Assembly: GCA_021776135.1 (NCBI GenBank)
Contig: JAJFGL010000069.1
Span: forward strand, 1-58,906
From: Kiloniellaceae bacterium
GTDB lineage: Bacteria > Pseudomonadota > Alphaproteobacteria > Kiloniellales > J153
Direction of reading: 5' to 3'
Length of the DNA stretch: 58,906 bases
Shown here: positions 53,015 through 58,906 of the stretch, in pieces
Layout of the letters: each line of letters begins with the position of its first letter
Numbering within the stretch: position 1 is the stretch's first letter
Program-made: the position numbers and the translations under genes
The notes under the pieces: generated by a model
What the model was told of the DNA's origin: nothing
The model's database searches: none
The model's input: the letters and a program-made list of their open reading frames with translations, nothing else

Positions 53015-53147
53015 TTGCCAAGCCGCTTCAGCTTCGGGGCTTGCACCGGCGGTCAGTCTCGATATGATCCGGGTGAGATAAACGCCGGGCGCGGAACGAT
53101 CCTGGCGGGCACCGTAACTAATGACCTGAACTGGGAGGTTTATCTAC

Positions 53148-54389
53148 ATGTTTCAATTCAAACCGATACATGCGGCCGCCGCCGCGGCCGTGGCGCTCAG
53201 CCTCGGCTTGGCTGGCACCGCCGATGCGAAGGTGGAAGGCGATACCATTATTCTCGGCTCCGCCATCTCGCTGACCGGCAAGTACTCGACCAACGGCATT
53301 CATGCCCAGAACGGCTACGAGCTGGCGGTCAAGCGGATTAACGAAACCGGCGGCGTCACCGTCGGCGGCAAGTCCTATAAGCTCAAGGTCGTGTATTACG
53401 ACGATGAGTCGACCCCGGCGCGCGGCGCCCAGTTGGCGGAACGCCTGATCCAGCAGGACGGCGTCAAATTCATGCTTGGGCCGTATTCTTCCGGTCTGAC
53501 CAAGGCCATCGCGCCGGTCACCGAGAAGTACAAGATCCCCATGGTCGAGGCCGAAGGCGCTTCGCGCTCGCTCTTCACCCAGGGCTATAAGTACCTCTTC
53601 GCCGTGCTCTCGACCTCCGAGCAGTACCTGGCGAGTTCGATCGAACTTGCCGGGGAGATCGCGGTCAAGAACGGCAAGAAGGCCTCCGACGTGCGCATCG
53701 CCATGGCCTTCGAGAACGATCCCTTCTCGCAAGACGTGCGCGCCGGGGTGATGGAAGACGCCAAGAAGCTGGGCATGAAAATCGTCATCGACGACAAGCT
53801 GCCCCGCGACTTGAGCGATATGTCGGCGACCCTGACCAAGGTCAAGGCGCTCAAGCCCGATCTTCTGGTTGTTTCCGGTCATTCCAAGGGGGCCGCGACC
53901 GCCGCGCGCCAACTGCAGGAATTGCGCATCGATACCCCCATCGTCGCCATGACTCATTGCGAAGCGGCGCAGGTGACGGCCAAGTTCGAAGGCGCGTCCG
54001 AAGGTCTGTTGTGCCCGACCCAATGGGCCGAGAGCCTGAGTTATTCCGGCGCCGCCTTCGGCTCCGCAGGCGACTACGACAAGCTCTTCAAGGCTACCTT
54101 CTCGGGTTACAAGTCGGTGCCCTATCAGGCCGCGCAAGCCTCGGCGGCGGTCCTGGTTTGGAAGGACGCCCTGGAGCGGGCCAATTCCTTCGATACCCTG
54201 AAGGTCCGCAACGCCCTCTCGGCGACGGATATGAAAACCTTCTACGGCGGTATCAAATTCTCGGCCGCCGGTAACAACACCGCCAAGCCCATGGTCCTGC
54301 GTCAAATTCAAAGCGGCAAATACGCTGTCGTGGCGCCTGCCAAGTGGGCCTCCGAGAAAGTTGTGTATCCGCGCAACCCGAACTACTAA
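53148..54389 (+). CDS. livK: branched-chain amino acid ABC transporter, periplasmic binding protein
   Basis: 413 residues with a signal peptide (AAAAAVALSLGLAGTADA). The mature protein has the Leu/Ile/Val-binding fold: IILGSAISLTGKYSTNGIHA, VVYYDDESTPARGAQLAERL, then LGPYSSGLTKAIAPVTEKYK and VVSGHSKGAATAARQLQEL. A strong GGAGGT precedes the ATG. The natural ligand could be branched-chain or other amino acids or amides; this family is broad. A stable hairpin follows the gene. Confidence 0.93.
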   Translation: MFQFKPIHAAAAAAVALSLGLAGTADAKVEGDTIILGSAISLTGKYSTNGIHAQNGYELAVKRINETGGVTVGGKSYKLKVVYYDDESTPARGAQLAERLIQQDGVKFMLGPYSSGLTKAIAPVTEKYKIPMVEAEGASRSLFTQGYKYLFAVLSTSEQYLASSIELAGEIAVKNGKKASDVRIAMAFENDPFSQDVRAGVMEDAKKLGMKIVIDDKLPRDLSDMSATLTKVKALKPDLLVVSGHSKGAATAARQLQELRIDTPIVAMTHCEAAQVTAKFEGASEGLLCPTQWAESLSYSGAAFGSAGDYDKLFKATFSGYKSVPYQAAQASAAVLVWKDALERANSFDTLKVRNALSATDMKTFYGGIKFSAAGNNTAKPMVLRQIQSGKYAVVAPAKWASEKVVYPRNPNY

Positions 54390-54420
54390 ACCGCGCCTGG
54401 CATAAGCCAAGGAACGAAAA

Positions 54421-54452
54421 CGCCGCCTTCGCCCTAACAGGTGGAGGCGGCG
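54421..54452 (+). terminator. hairpin after the binding-protein gene
   Basis: CGCCGCCTTCGCC (54421-54433) pairs with GGTGGAGGCGGCG (54440-54452) over 13 bp, including two G-U pairs, with a 6-nt loop. No T-run follows, so it is more likely an mRNA stabiliser or processing site than a full terminator. It sits between the binding protein and the permease genes, as in the aap operon. Confidence 0.65.
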
Positions 54453-54503
54453 GATTCGCATTTCAAAGCGGTCACTCAAGCTCAATGTCTTTCGGGTCGA
54501 TGT

Positions 54504-55406
54504 ATGTGGGATAATATTTCTCTGCTCGTCATAGCGCCGCTGCTCAACGTTCAGCTTCTGATGGACGGTGTTTTGATCGGCGCTATTTTCGCCCTCGCCG
54601 CCTATGGCCTGGCCCTGGTCTGGGGCGTCACCAATGTCAAGAATCTGGCGCAGGGCGACTTTGTCATCATGGGCGGTTATATCGCCTATGTGTTCACCAC
54701 CCTGGGTATTCATCCCATTCTGGCGCTGCCGGTGGCCATGGTTTTGATGTTCGGTTTCGGCTGGATCATCTACCGTCTGATTATCGCCCATGTGATCGAG
54801 CGCGATCTCTTTACCTCCCTGCTGGCGACCTTCGGGCTCGCCCTGGTAATCCAACAAACGCTGAACCTTATTTTCGGCCCCGATGTGCAGATCGCCGAAT
54901 CCGGTTTCGATATCCTGTTTCTCTTTGGCGGTCAGGTGACCCTGGCCGAGATCAAGCTGGTGGCCCTGGTTCTGGCCGGGCTGCTCGCGGCCATGATCGT
55001 GATCTTCATGAAAACATCGCGCATGGGCCAGGCGATCCGCGCCACGGCCCAGAACGCCCGCGCGGCCAAGATCATGGGCATCGACACCGACCGGGTCTAT
55101 GCCTTCACCTTCGCCATGAACGCGGCCATTTGCGGCGCGGCGGGGGTGCTGATTTCCATGATCTGGGTGATCCAGCCCTTCTTCGGCATTAGTTATTCCA
55201 TCCGCTCCTTTGTCATCGTGACGGCGGCCGGCTTGGGCAACCTGCCCGGCGTGATTATCGCCGGCCTGGGCCTGGGCGCCGCCGAGCAGTTCTCCGGCTT
55301 CGTCCTGGGGGCGGAGTTTCAACAGGCGACAGTGGTCGGCCTGCTGGTGCTGGTCTTGATGTACCGGCAGATCCAAATGCGCCGGCAACGCAGGGTGGTG
55401 TCATGA
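54504..55406 (+). CDS. livH: branched-chain amino acid ABC transporter permease (LivH type)
   Basis: About 300 residues, eight helices. LLMDGVLIGAIFALAAYGLA and LVWGVTNVKNLAQGDFVIMG at the start, and QAIRATAQNARAAKIMGIDT (the EAA loop) later, are typical LivH. I placed the start at ATG 54504, giving MWDNISLLVIAPLLN, because the upstream 21 codons are unconserved. Its stop overlaps the LivM start by 4 bp. Confidence 0.93.
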   Translation: MWDNISLLVIAPLLNVQLLMDGVLIGAIFALAAYGLALVWGVTNVKNLAQGDFVIMGGYIAYVFTTLGIHPILALPVAMVLMFGFGWIIYRLIIAHVIERDLFTSLLATFGLALVIQQTLNLIFGPDVQIAESGFDILFLFGGQVTLAEIKLVALVLAGLLAAMIVIFMKTSRMGQAIRATAQNARAAKIMGIDTDRVYAFTFAMNAAICGAAGVLISMIWVIQPFFGISYSIRSFVIVTAAGLGNLPGVIIAGLGLGAAEQFSGFVLGAEFQQATVVGLLVLVLMYRQIQMRRQRRVVS

Positions 55407-56485
55407 CCGCCCTGGTGAAAAAGCGCGCGGGTCTGGGCAGCATCCTGGGACAGGCGGCTATTCTCGCGTTCGGCGTCGCCGCGCCCTTCCTGTTCCCCGC
55501 CTATACCTTCCAGATCGCCATGCTTTGGATCATGATCCTCTTTGCCTTGACCTGGGACATCATGGGCGGCCAGATGGGCTACAATTCGCTCGGCAATATC
55601 CTGTTCTTCGGCGCCGGCATGTACATCTCCGCCGTGGTTCAGATCGGCATCGTCTACGACGTCGCGGAATATACCGCGGCCTTCGGCGCCATCAAGATCG
55701 ACTTCACCGAGGCCCAGTATTACATCGGTTTCGCCCTCGGCATCGTCGCGGCGGCTGTGGGCTGCACGCTCTTCGCGGCTATATTCGGCTCCATGGTTTT
55801 CGGGCTGCGCGGCCCCTACTTCGCCATCGGCACCCTGGGCGTCGCCATCGCCGCGGGGGAGTTGGTCGGCGGTTGGGACTACGTCGGCGGCGGCAGCGGT
55901 ATCTCCATGCCGGTCTTTCCGGGGGATGTGGAACCCCGGGCCCTGTTTTTCTATTTCCTGTGCTTCATATCGGCGCTCGCGACCTTCGTGTTCCTGCGCT
56001 GGGTTTATTCGGGCCGCTTCAAGACCACCATCAACGCCATCCGCGACGACGAAGAAAAAGCCGAGGCCATGGGCATCCATACCACGCGCTACAAGATCGT
56101 CGCCTGGGGCATCGCCGCTTTCTTCCTGGGAATTTCCGGCGCCATCTTCGGCAACATGATCGGCTTTATCGAACCCTTGGAGGTCGCCTTTCCGACCGTG
56201 ACCTTGGGTATCTTCATGGTCGTCATGTCCCTGCTGGGCGGCAAGGGAACCCTGTGGGGGCCGGTTCTGGGCGCGACGCTGTTTCACCTGCTCAAGGAAG
56301 TCACCTGGATTTACCTGCTGGGCTGGCAATGGGTCGCGCTCGGCACGCTCATTATCGTCAACGTGGTGTTTTTTCAGCAGGGCATTCTCGGCTGGGCGCA
56401 AGACAAGTGGCCGCAATTCTTCGGTATCGTGGTCGATGAGAAGCTGAGCGCCCAAGGCGCCGCCGCGCGCGAGGCCGCCGAATGA
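55403..56485 (+). CDS. livM: branched-chain amino acid ABC transporter permease (LivM type)
   Basis: A 360-residue permease with ten or so helices. ILFALTWDIMGGQMGYNSLG near the start, FGLRGPYFAIGTLGVAIAAG in the middle, and the EAA loop TTINAIRDDEEKAEAMGIHT all fit LivM. It is coupled to livH by ATGA overlap and to livG likewise at its end. Confidence 0.94.
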   Translation: MTALVKKRAGLGSILGQAAILAFGVAAPFLFPAYTFQIAMLWIMILFALTWDIMGGQMGYNSLGNILFFGAGMYISAVVQIGIVYDVAEYTAAFGAIKIDFTEAQYYIGFALGIVAAAVGCTLFAAIFGSMVFGLRGPYFAIGTLGVAIAAGELVGGWDYVGGGSGISMPVFPGDVEPRALFFYFLCFISALATFVFLRWVYSGRFKTTINAIRDDEEKAEAMGIHTTRYKIVAWGIAAFFLGISGAIFGNMIGFIEPLEVAFPTVTLGIFMVVMSLLGGKGTLWGPVLGATLFHLLKEVTWIYLLGWQWVALGTLIIVNVVFFQQGILGWAQDKWPQFFGIVVDEKLSAQGAAAREAAE

Positions 56486-57225
56486 CCGACATGATCGAAG
56501 TTTCGGGGGTCTCGAAGCACTACGGCGGCGTGATCGCCAATAATCAAATCAGCTTGAACGTACCCAGCGGGCGTATCACCGGATTGATCGGCCCCAACGG
56601 CTCCGGAAAGACCACCCTGTTCAATTCCATCGTCGGCTTTCACCCCATCGACGAGGGTTCGATTACCTTCGAGGGCCAGGAAATCTCCAAGATGCGGGTG
56701 CCGCAGATCGCCCGCCTGGGCCTGCTGCGCACGTTTCAGCAGACCCGCATCTACGGCAAGATGAACTGCATGGATAACATGATGATATCCGTGCCCCAGC
56801 GGCACATGCCCTTGATGCGCATGTTCAAAAAATTTCCCGCCGAGACCCTGGAGCGCGCCGAATCGATTCTTGAGTTCGTCGGCCTCTATCAAAAACGCCT
56901 CCTGCCCGCCGGCAGCCTTTCCTTCGGCCAGCAGAAGCTGCTCGAATTCGCCATGGCCTTGATCAACGAACCCAAGATCCTCTTGCTCGACGAGCCCACC
57001 GCCGGCATCAACCCGACCCTTATCAACGGTCTCATCGACCGCCTGCGCCGCGCCAACGAGGATTTCGGCATCACGCTTTTCGTGATCGAACACAACATGA
57101 GGGTGATCATGAACCTGGCGGACAATATATATTGTCTCGCCCATGGCGAGATGCTGGCCCACGGCAAACCGGACGAAATTCAAAACGACAAGCGCGTCAT
57201 CGACGCCTACCTGGGAGCGCACTGA
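56482..57225 (+). CDS. livG: branched-chain amino acid ABC transporter ATP-binding protein (LivG type)
   Basis: A 247-residue ABC ATPase. Walker A is GPNGSGKTTLFN, the Q-loop is LRTFQQTRIYGKMNCMDN, the signature is LSFGQQKLLEFAMALI, Walker B is ILLLDEPTAGINPTLI, and the switch region is VIEHNMRVIMNL. Its start overlaps livM by 4 bp, and livF follows after 1 bp. Confidence 0.94.
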   Translation: MTDMIEVSGVSKHYGGVIANNQISLNVPSGRITGLIGPNGSGKTTLFNSIVGFHPIDEGSITFEGQEISKMRVPQIARLGLLRTFQQTRIYGKMNCMDNMMISVPQRHMPLMRMFKKFPAETLERAESILEFVGLYQKRLLPAGSLSFGQQKLLEFAMALINEPKILLLDEPTAGINPTLINGLIDRLRRANEDFGITLFVIEHNMRVIMNLADNIYCLAHGEMLAHGKPDEIQNDKRVIDAYLGAH

Positions 57226-57226
57226 C

Positions 57227-58108
57227 ATGGCCGCCGGGTCCGGGACCGGAAACGAAACCGCCAAGGGCGCGCGCGGCTATCACGCGGGCGGCGTGGATAC
57301 CGTCATTTCGGTCGAGGATGTGGAGCGCGAAGCGGACAAAATCGCCAAGGAAGGCCCCTCGCGCGAACGAATCGCCGAGTTGGCGAAGGGCGAGCCATTC
57401 CTGACGATCGAGGGATTGCGCGCCGGCTACGGTCAGATGGAGATCCTGCACGGCCTCGACCTCCAGGTCGCCAAGCGGCAATCGTTGTGCCTGATCGGCC
57501 CCAATGGCGCCGGCAAGTCCACGATCCTGCATTCGATCTTCGGCTTCACCAATATTTTCGGCGGGACCATCGCGGTCGATGGCGAGGACGTCACCCGCAT
57601 GACCCCCAAGGACAAGCTGCGCAAGGCCGGCATCGCCTATATCCTGCAAGACAATTCGGTGTTCCCCGACATGACGGTCGAGGAAAACCTCTGGATGGGG
57701 GGCTTCCTGCAAGCCAACACGGACAAGGCCAAGGAAGCCGCCGAACGGGTGTTCGAGAAGTATTCCCGCCTGGCGGAGCGGCGTTCCAAACCGGCGCGGG
57801 TTCTTTCCGGCGGCGAGCGGCGCTTGCTGGAGATCAGCCGCGCCCTGGTCATGGAGCCCGAAATCCTGCTTGTGGACGAACCCTCCATCGGCCTGGAGCC
57901 GCGCTTCATCGATATGGTGTTCGAAATCCTGCGCGATCTTCAGGTCGTCGAGGGCAAGACCATCGTCATGGTCGAGCAAAACGCGAAAAAGGGCCTGGAG
58001 TTTGCCGACATCGGCTATGTGCTTGTTTCCGGCCAGGTAGCCATGGCCGGCCCCGGCGACGAACTGCTTCAGGATCCGCAGGTCGGCCGCTTGTTCCTGG
58101 GAGGATAA
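57227..58108 (+). CDS. livF: branched-chain amino acid ABC transporter ATP-binding protein (LivF type) with N-terminal extension
   Basis: 293 residues. The ATPase core starts at about residue 62 (FLTIEGLRAGYGQMEILHGL) and has Walker A GPNGAGKSTILHS, signature LSGGERRLLEISRALV, Walker B EILLVDEPSIGLEPRFI and switch VEQNAKKGLEFA. Normal LivF proteins are about 235 residues. The extra 60 N-terminal residues are polar, glycine-rich then charged (EDVEREADKIAKEGPSRERI), and have no recognised domain. The frame is continuous and the ATG fits the gap after livG, so the extension is probably real. The next gene begins 4 bp downstream. Confidence 0.92.
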   Translation: MAAGSGTGNETAKGARGYHAGGVDTVISVEDVEREADKIAKEGPSRERIAELAKGEPFLTIEGLRAGYGQMEILHGLDLQVAKRQSLCLIGPNGAGKSTILHSIFGFTNIFGGTIAVDGEDVTRMTPKDKLRKAGIAYILQDNSVFPDMTVEENLWMGGFLQANTDKAKEAAERVFEKYSRLAERRSKPARVLSGGERRLLEISRALVMEPEILLVDEPSIGLEPRFIDMVFEILRDLQVVEGKTIVMVEQNAKKGLEFADIGYVLVSGQVAMAGPGDELLQDPQVGRLFLGG

Positions 58109-58112
58109 ATCC

Positions 58113-58685
58113 ATGGAAATGTCCGGCGAACACCGTATCGAAGCGCCCCGCCAGAAAGTGTGGGAGGCGCTCAACGATACCGAAGTCCTCAAGTTGGCGA
58201 TCCCCGGGTGCGAGGAAATCGAGAAAACCTCCGACACCGCGTTCACCGCCAAGGTGAAGATGAAAATCGGCCCGGTATCGGCCAAGTTCGCCGGCGCGGT
58301 CACCTTGTCCGATCTGGACCCGCCGAAAGCCTATACCATATCGGGCGAGGGCAAGGGCGGCGCCGCCGGTTTCGCCAAGGGCGGCGCCAAGGTGCGCCTG
58401 GAGGAAGACGGCGCGGCCACGATCCTGCGCTACGAGGTCCAGGCCCAGGTTGGCGGAAAACTGGCGCAAATCGGCTCCCGCCTGGTCGATGCCACGGCGA
58501 AAAAAATGGCCGGGGAGTTTTTTAGCCGGTTTTCCGATGCCATGGCGGCGGCGGAAGGCGGTGAATCCGCACCGGGAACCGCGGTGCAAGCCCCGGAACC
58601 GGCCGCTTCCGGTCTAAGCCCCATGGTCTGGATACTTGGCGTAATCGCGGCGGTCGCGGTATTGCTCCTGATTTTCGCGTTTTAG
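58113..58685 (+). CDS. CoxG-like SRPBCC protein with C-terminal membrane anchor
   Basis: 190 residues. The first 145 form a CoxG/SRPBCC lipid- or ligand-binding fold: MEMSGEHRIEAPRQKVWEAL, then LAIPGCEEIEKTSDTAFTAK and GKLAQIGSRLVDATAKKMAG, all typical. An Ala/Pro-rich linker and one hydrophobic segment (PMVWILGVIAAVAVLLLIFA) anchor it to the membrane. In CO dehydrogenase operons, CoxG recruits the enzyme to the membrane; no cox genes are here, so its partner is unknown. It is 4 bp after livF and is probably co-transcribed with the transporter. Confidence 0.88.
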   Translation: MEMSGEHRIEAPRQKVWEALNDTEVLKLAIPGCEEIEKTSDTAFTAKVKMKIGPVSAKFAGAVTLSDLDPPKAYTISGEGKGGAAGFAKGGAKVRLEEDGAATILRYEVQAQVGGKLAQIGSRLVDATAKKMAGEFFSRFSDAMAAAEGGESAPGTAVQAPEPAASGLSPMVWILGVIAAVAVLLLIFAF

Positions 58686-58752
58686 GAGCCTGGGCGTGTG
58701 CAATCGCATATGGCGGTATCGCGGCTAATGGAGAGCTAGGAGTAGCGCGGTG

Positions 58753-58775
58753 CGTCCTTCGACAGGCTCAGGATG
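58753..58775. repeat. partial copy of the dispersed intergenic repeat
   Basis: CGTCCTTCGACAGGCTCAGG and the next bases match the left arm of the inverted repeat at 49444-49469. Only a single arm is present. It lies in the gap between the CoxG-like gene and the ORF cut by the right edge. Confidence 0.7.
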
Positions 58776-58842
58776 GAGACCTTTGCACGAAGGGATAGAT
58801 AGTGATTCGATGATTTTGTTAGTTCATTGATTGGAGTGAAGC

Positions 58843-58906
58843 ATGACAGAGCGTCGAATTGGTCAGTTAGGCTGGTCTGATGGGGTTGTTATGAAGCGGG
58901 GTGCTG
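58843..58906 (+). CDS. partial ORF at the right edge, possible transposase N-terminus
   Basis: An ATG at 58843 preceded by GGAGTGAAGC opens MTERRIGQLGWSDGVVMKRG and runs off the end. The opening resembles the N-termini of some IS4/IS5-type transposases, which often read like xRRIGQLxxxDxVV. Too little is present for a firm call. The lower GC content of the preceding 60 bp also fits a mobile element boundary. Confidence 0.3.
   Translation, partial: MTERRIGQLGWSDGVVMKRGA

Noticed and set aside
53118-55388. 756-codon antisense frame opposite the liv genes
   Set aside because: It is a GC-driven shadow: low-complexity Gly/Arg/Asp/His-rich translation opposite clearly conserved LivK and LivH sequences.

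Overview
The window looks like a chromosomal segment of a GC-rich alphaproteobacterium, most like the Rhodospirillales and relatives. The markers are a PopZ-type DUF2497 protein next to a TolC-family gene and pcm, an IalB-like secreted protein, a stand-alone NDUFS4-like complex I accessory subunit, an aapJQMP general amino-acid transporter and a CheZ-type phosphatase. Genus cannot be fixed by reading alone. Most of the window is dense housekeeping and transport DNA. Several blocks are visibly richer in A+T, or are flanked by repeats, and look acquired.

Layout. 1-2.1 kb: a solitary flavin-dependent halogenase and a 45-codon membrane ORF. 2.1-8.0 kb (minus strand): valS, popZ, tolC, pcm. 8.2-8.5 kb: tRNA-Cys, a perfect FNR/FixK-type box and a 37-residue membrane protein. 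8.5-10.3 kb: a putative zinc metallopeptidase and a FitAB/VapBC-type toxin-antitoxin pair. 10.5-15.4 kb: a series of exported proteins of unknown role, including one with calcium-binding thrombospondin type 3 repeats followed by a long hexapeptide beta-helix, plus cheZ. 15.4-19.2 kb: a Tat-exported family 5 solute-binding protein, an alpha/beta hydrolase-OsmC fusion, an AraC-family gene remnant and a NUDIX hydrolase.

19.2-25.2 kb is a mosaic of insertions. A three-gene cassette (exported acetamidase/formamidase, short exported protein, HupE/UreJ-like membrane protein) lies between the intact 3' end of the NUDIX gene and a 103-bp duplicate of that 3' end. Next to it, a cytochrome c / Sco1 / Cys-rich block lies between two copies of a 60-bp repeat and beside a 147-bp MITE-like element. 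25.2-32.8 kb returns to core-like genes: cysteine synthase, AlaX, sulfurtransferase, double GNAT, membrane glycosyltransferase-like protein, and an old-yellow-enzyme/FAD oxidoreductase.

33.0-37.7 kb is the main accessory region. It holds an AT-rich OLD-type ATPase/TOPRIM protein, tRNA-Pro, the NDUFS4-like gene and tRNA-Arg. Then comes an AT-rich single-gene insertion encoding a 509-residue protein with a DUF5677-like C-terminus. That insertion is bracketed by a direct repeat made of the last 24 nt of tRNA-Arg plus adjoining DNA. It looks like a minimal tRNA-associated island with no integrase of its own, and the two AT-rich genes are candidates for mobile-element defence.

37.8-42.5 kb (minus strand): modABC with a palindromic Mo-box, modE, hisI, metC. 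42.8-48.2 kb: aapJQMP, a RidA protein and an O-methyltransferase. 48.3-52.9 kb: small exported proteins, DUF192, an agmatine deiminase gene reduced to its two ends, a dispersed inverted repeat, a ThiQ/ThiX-like ABC pair without a binding protein, and a CPA2 antiporter. 53.1-58.7 kb: a branched-chain amino-acid ABC transporter (binding protein, two permeases, two ATPases) followed by a membrane-anchored CoxG-like protein. The right edge cuts an ORF that resembles a transposase N-terminus.
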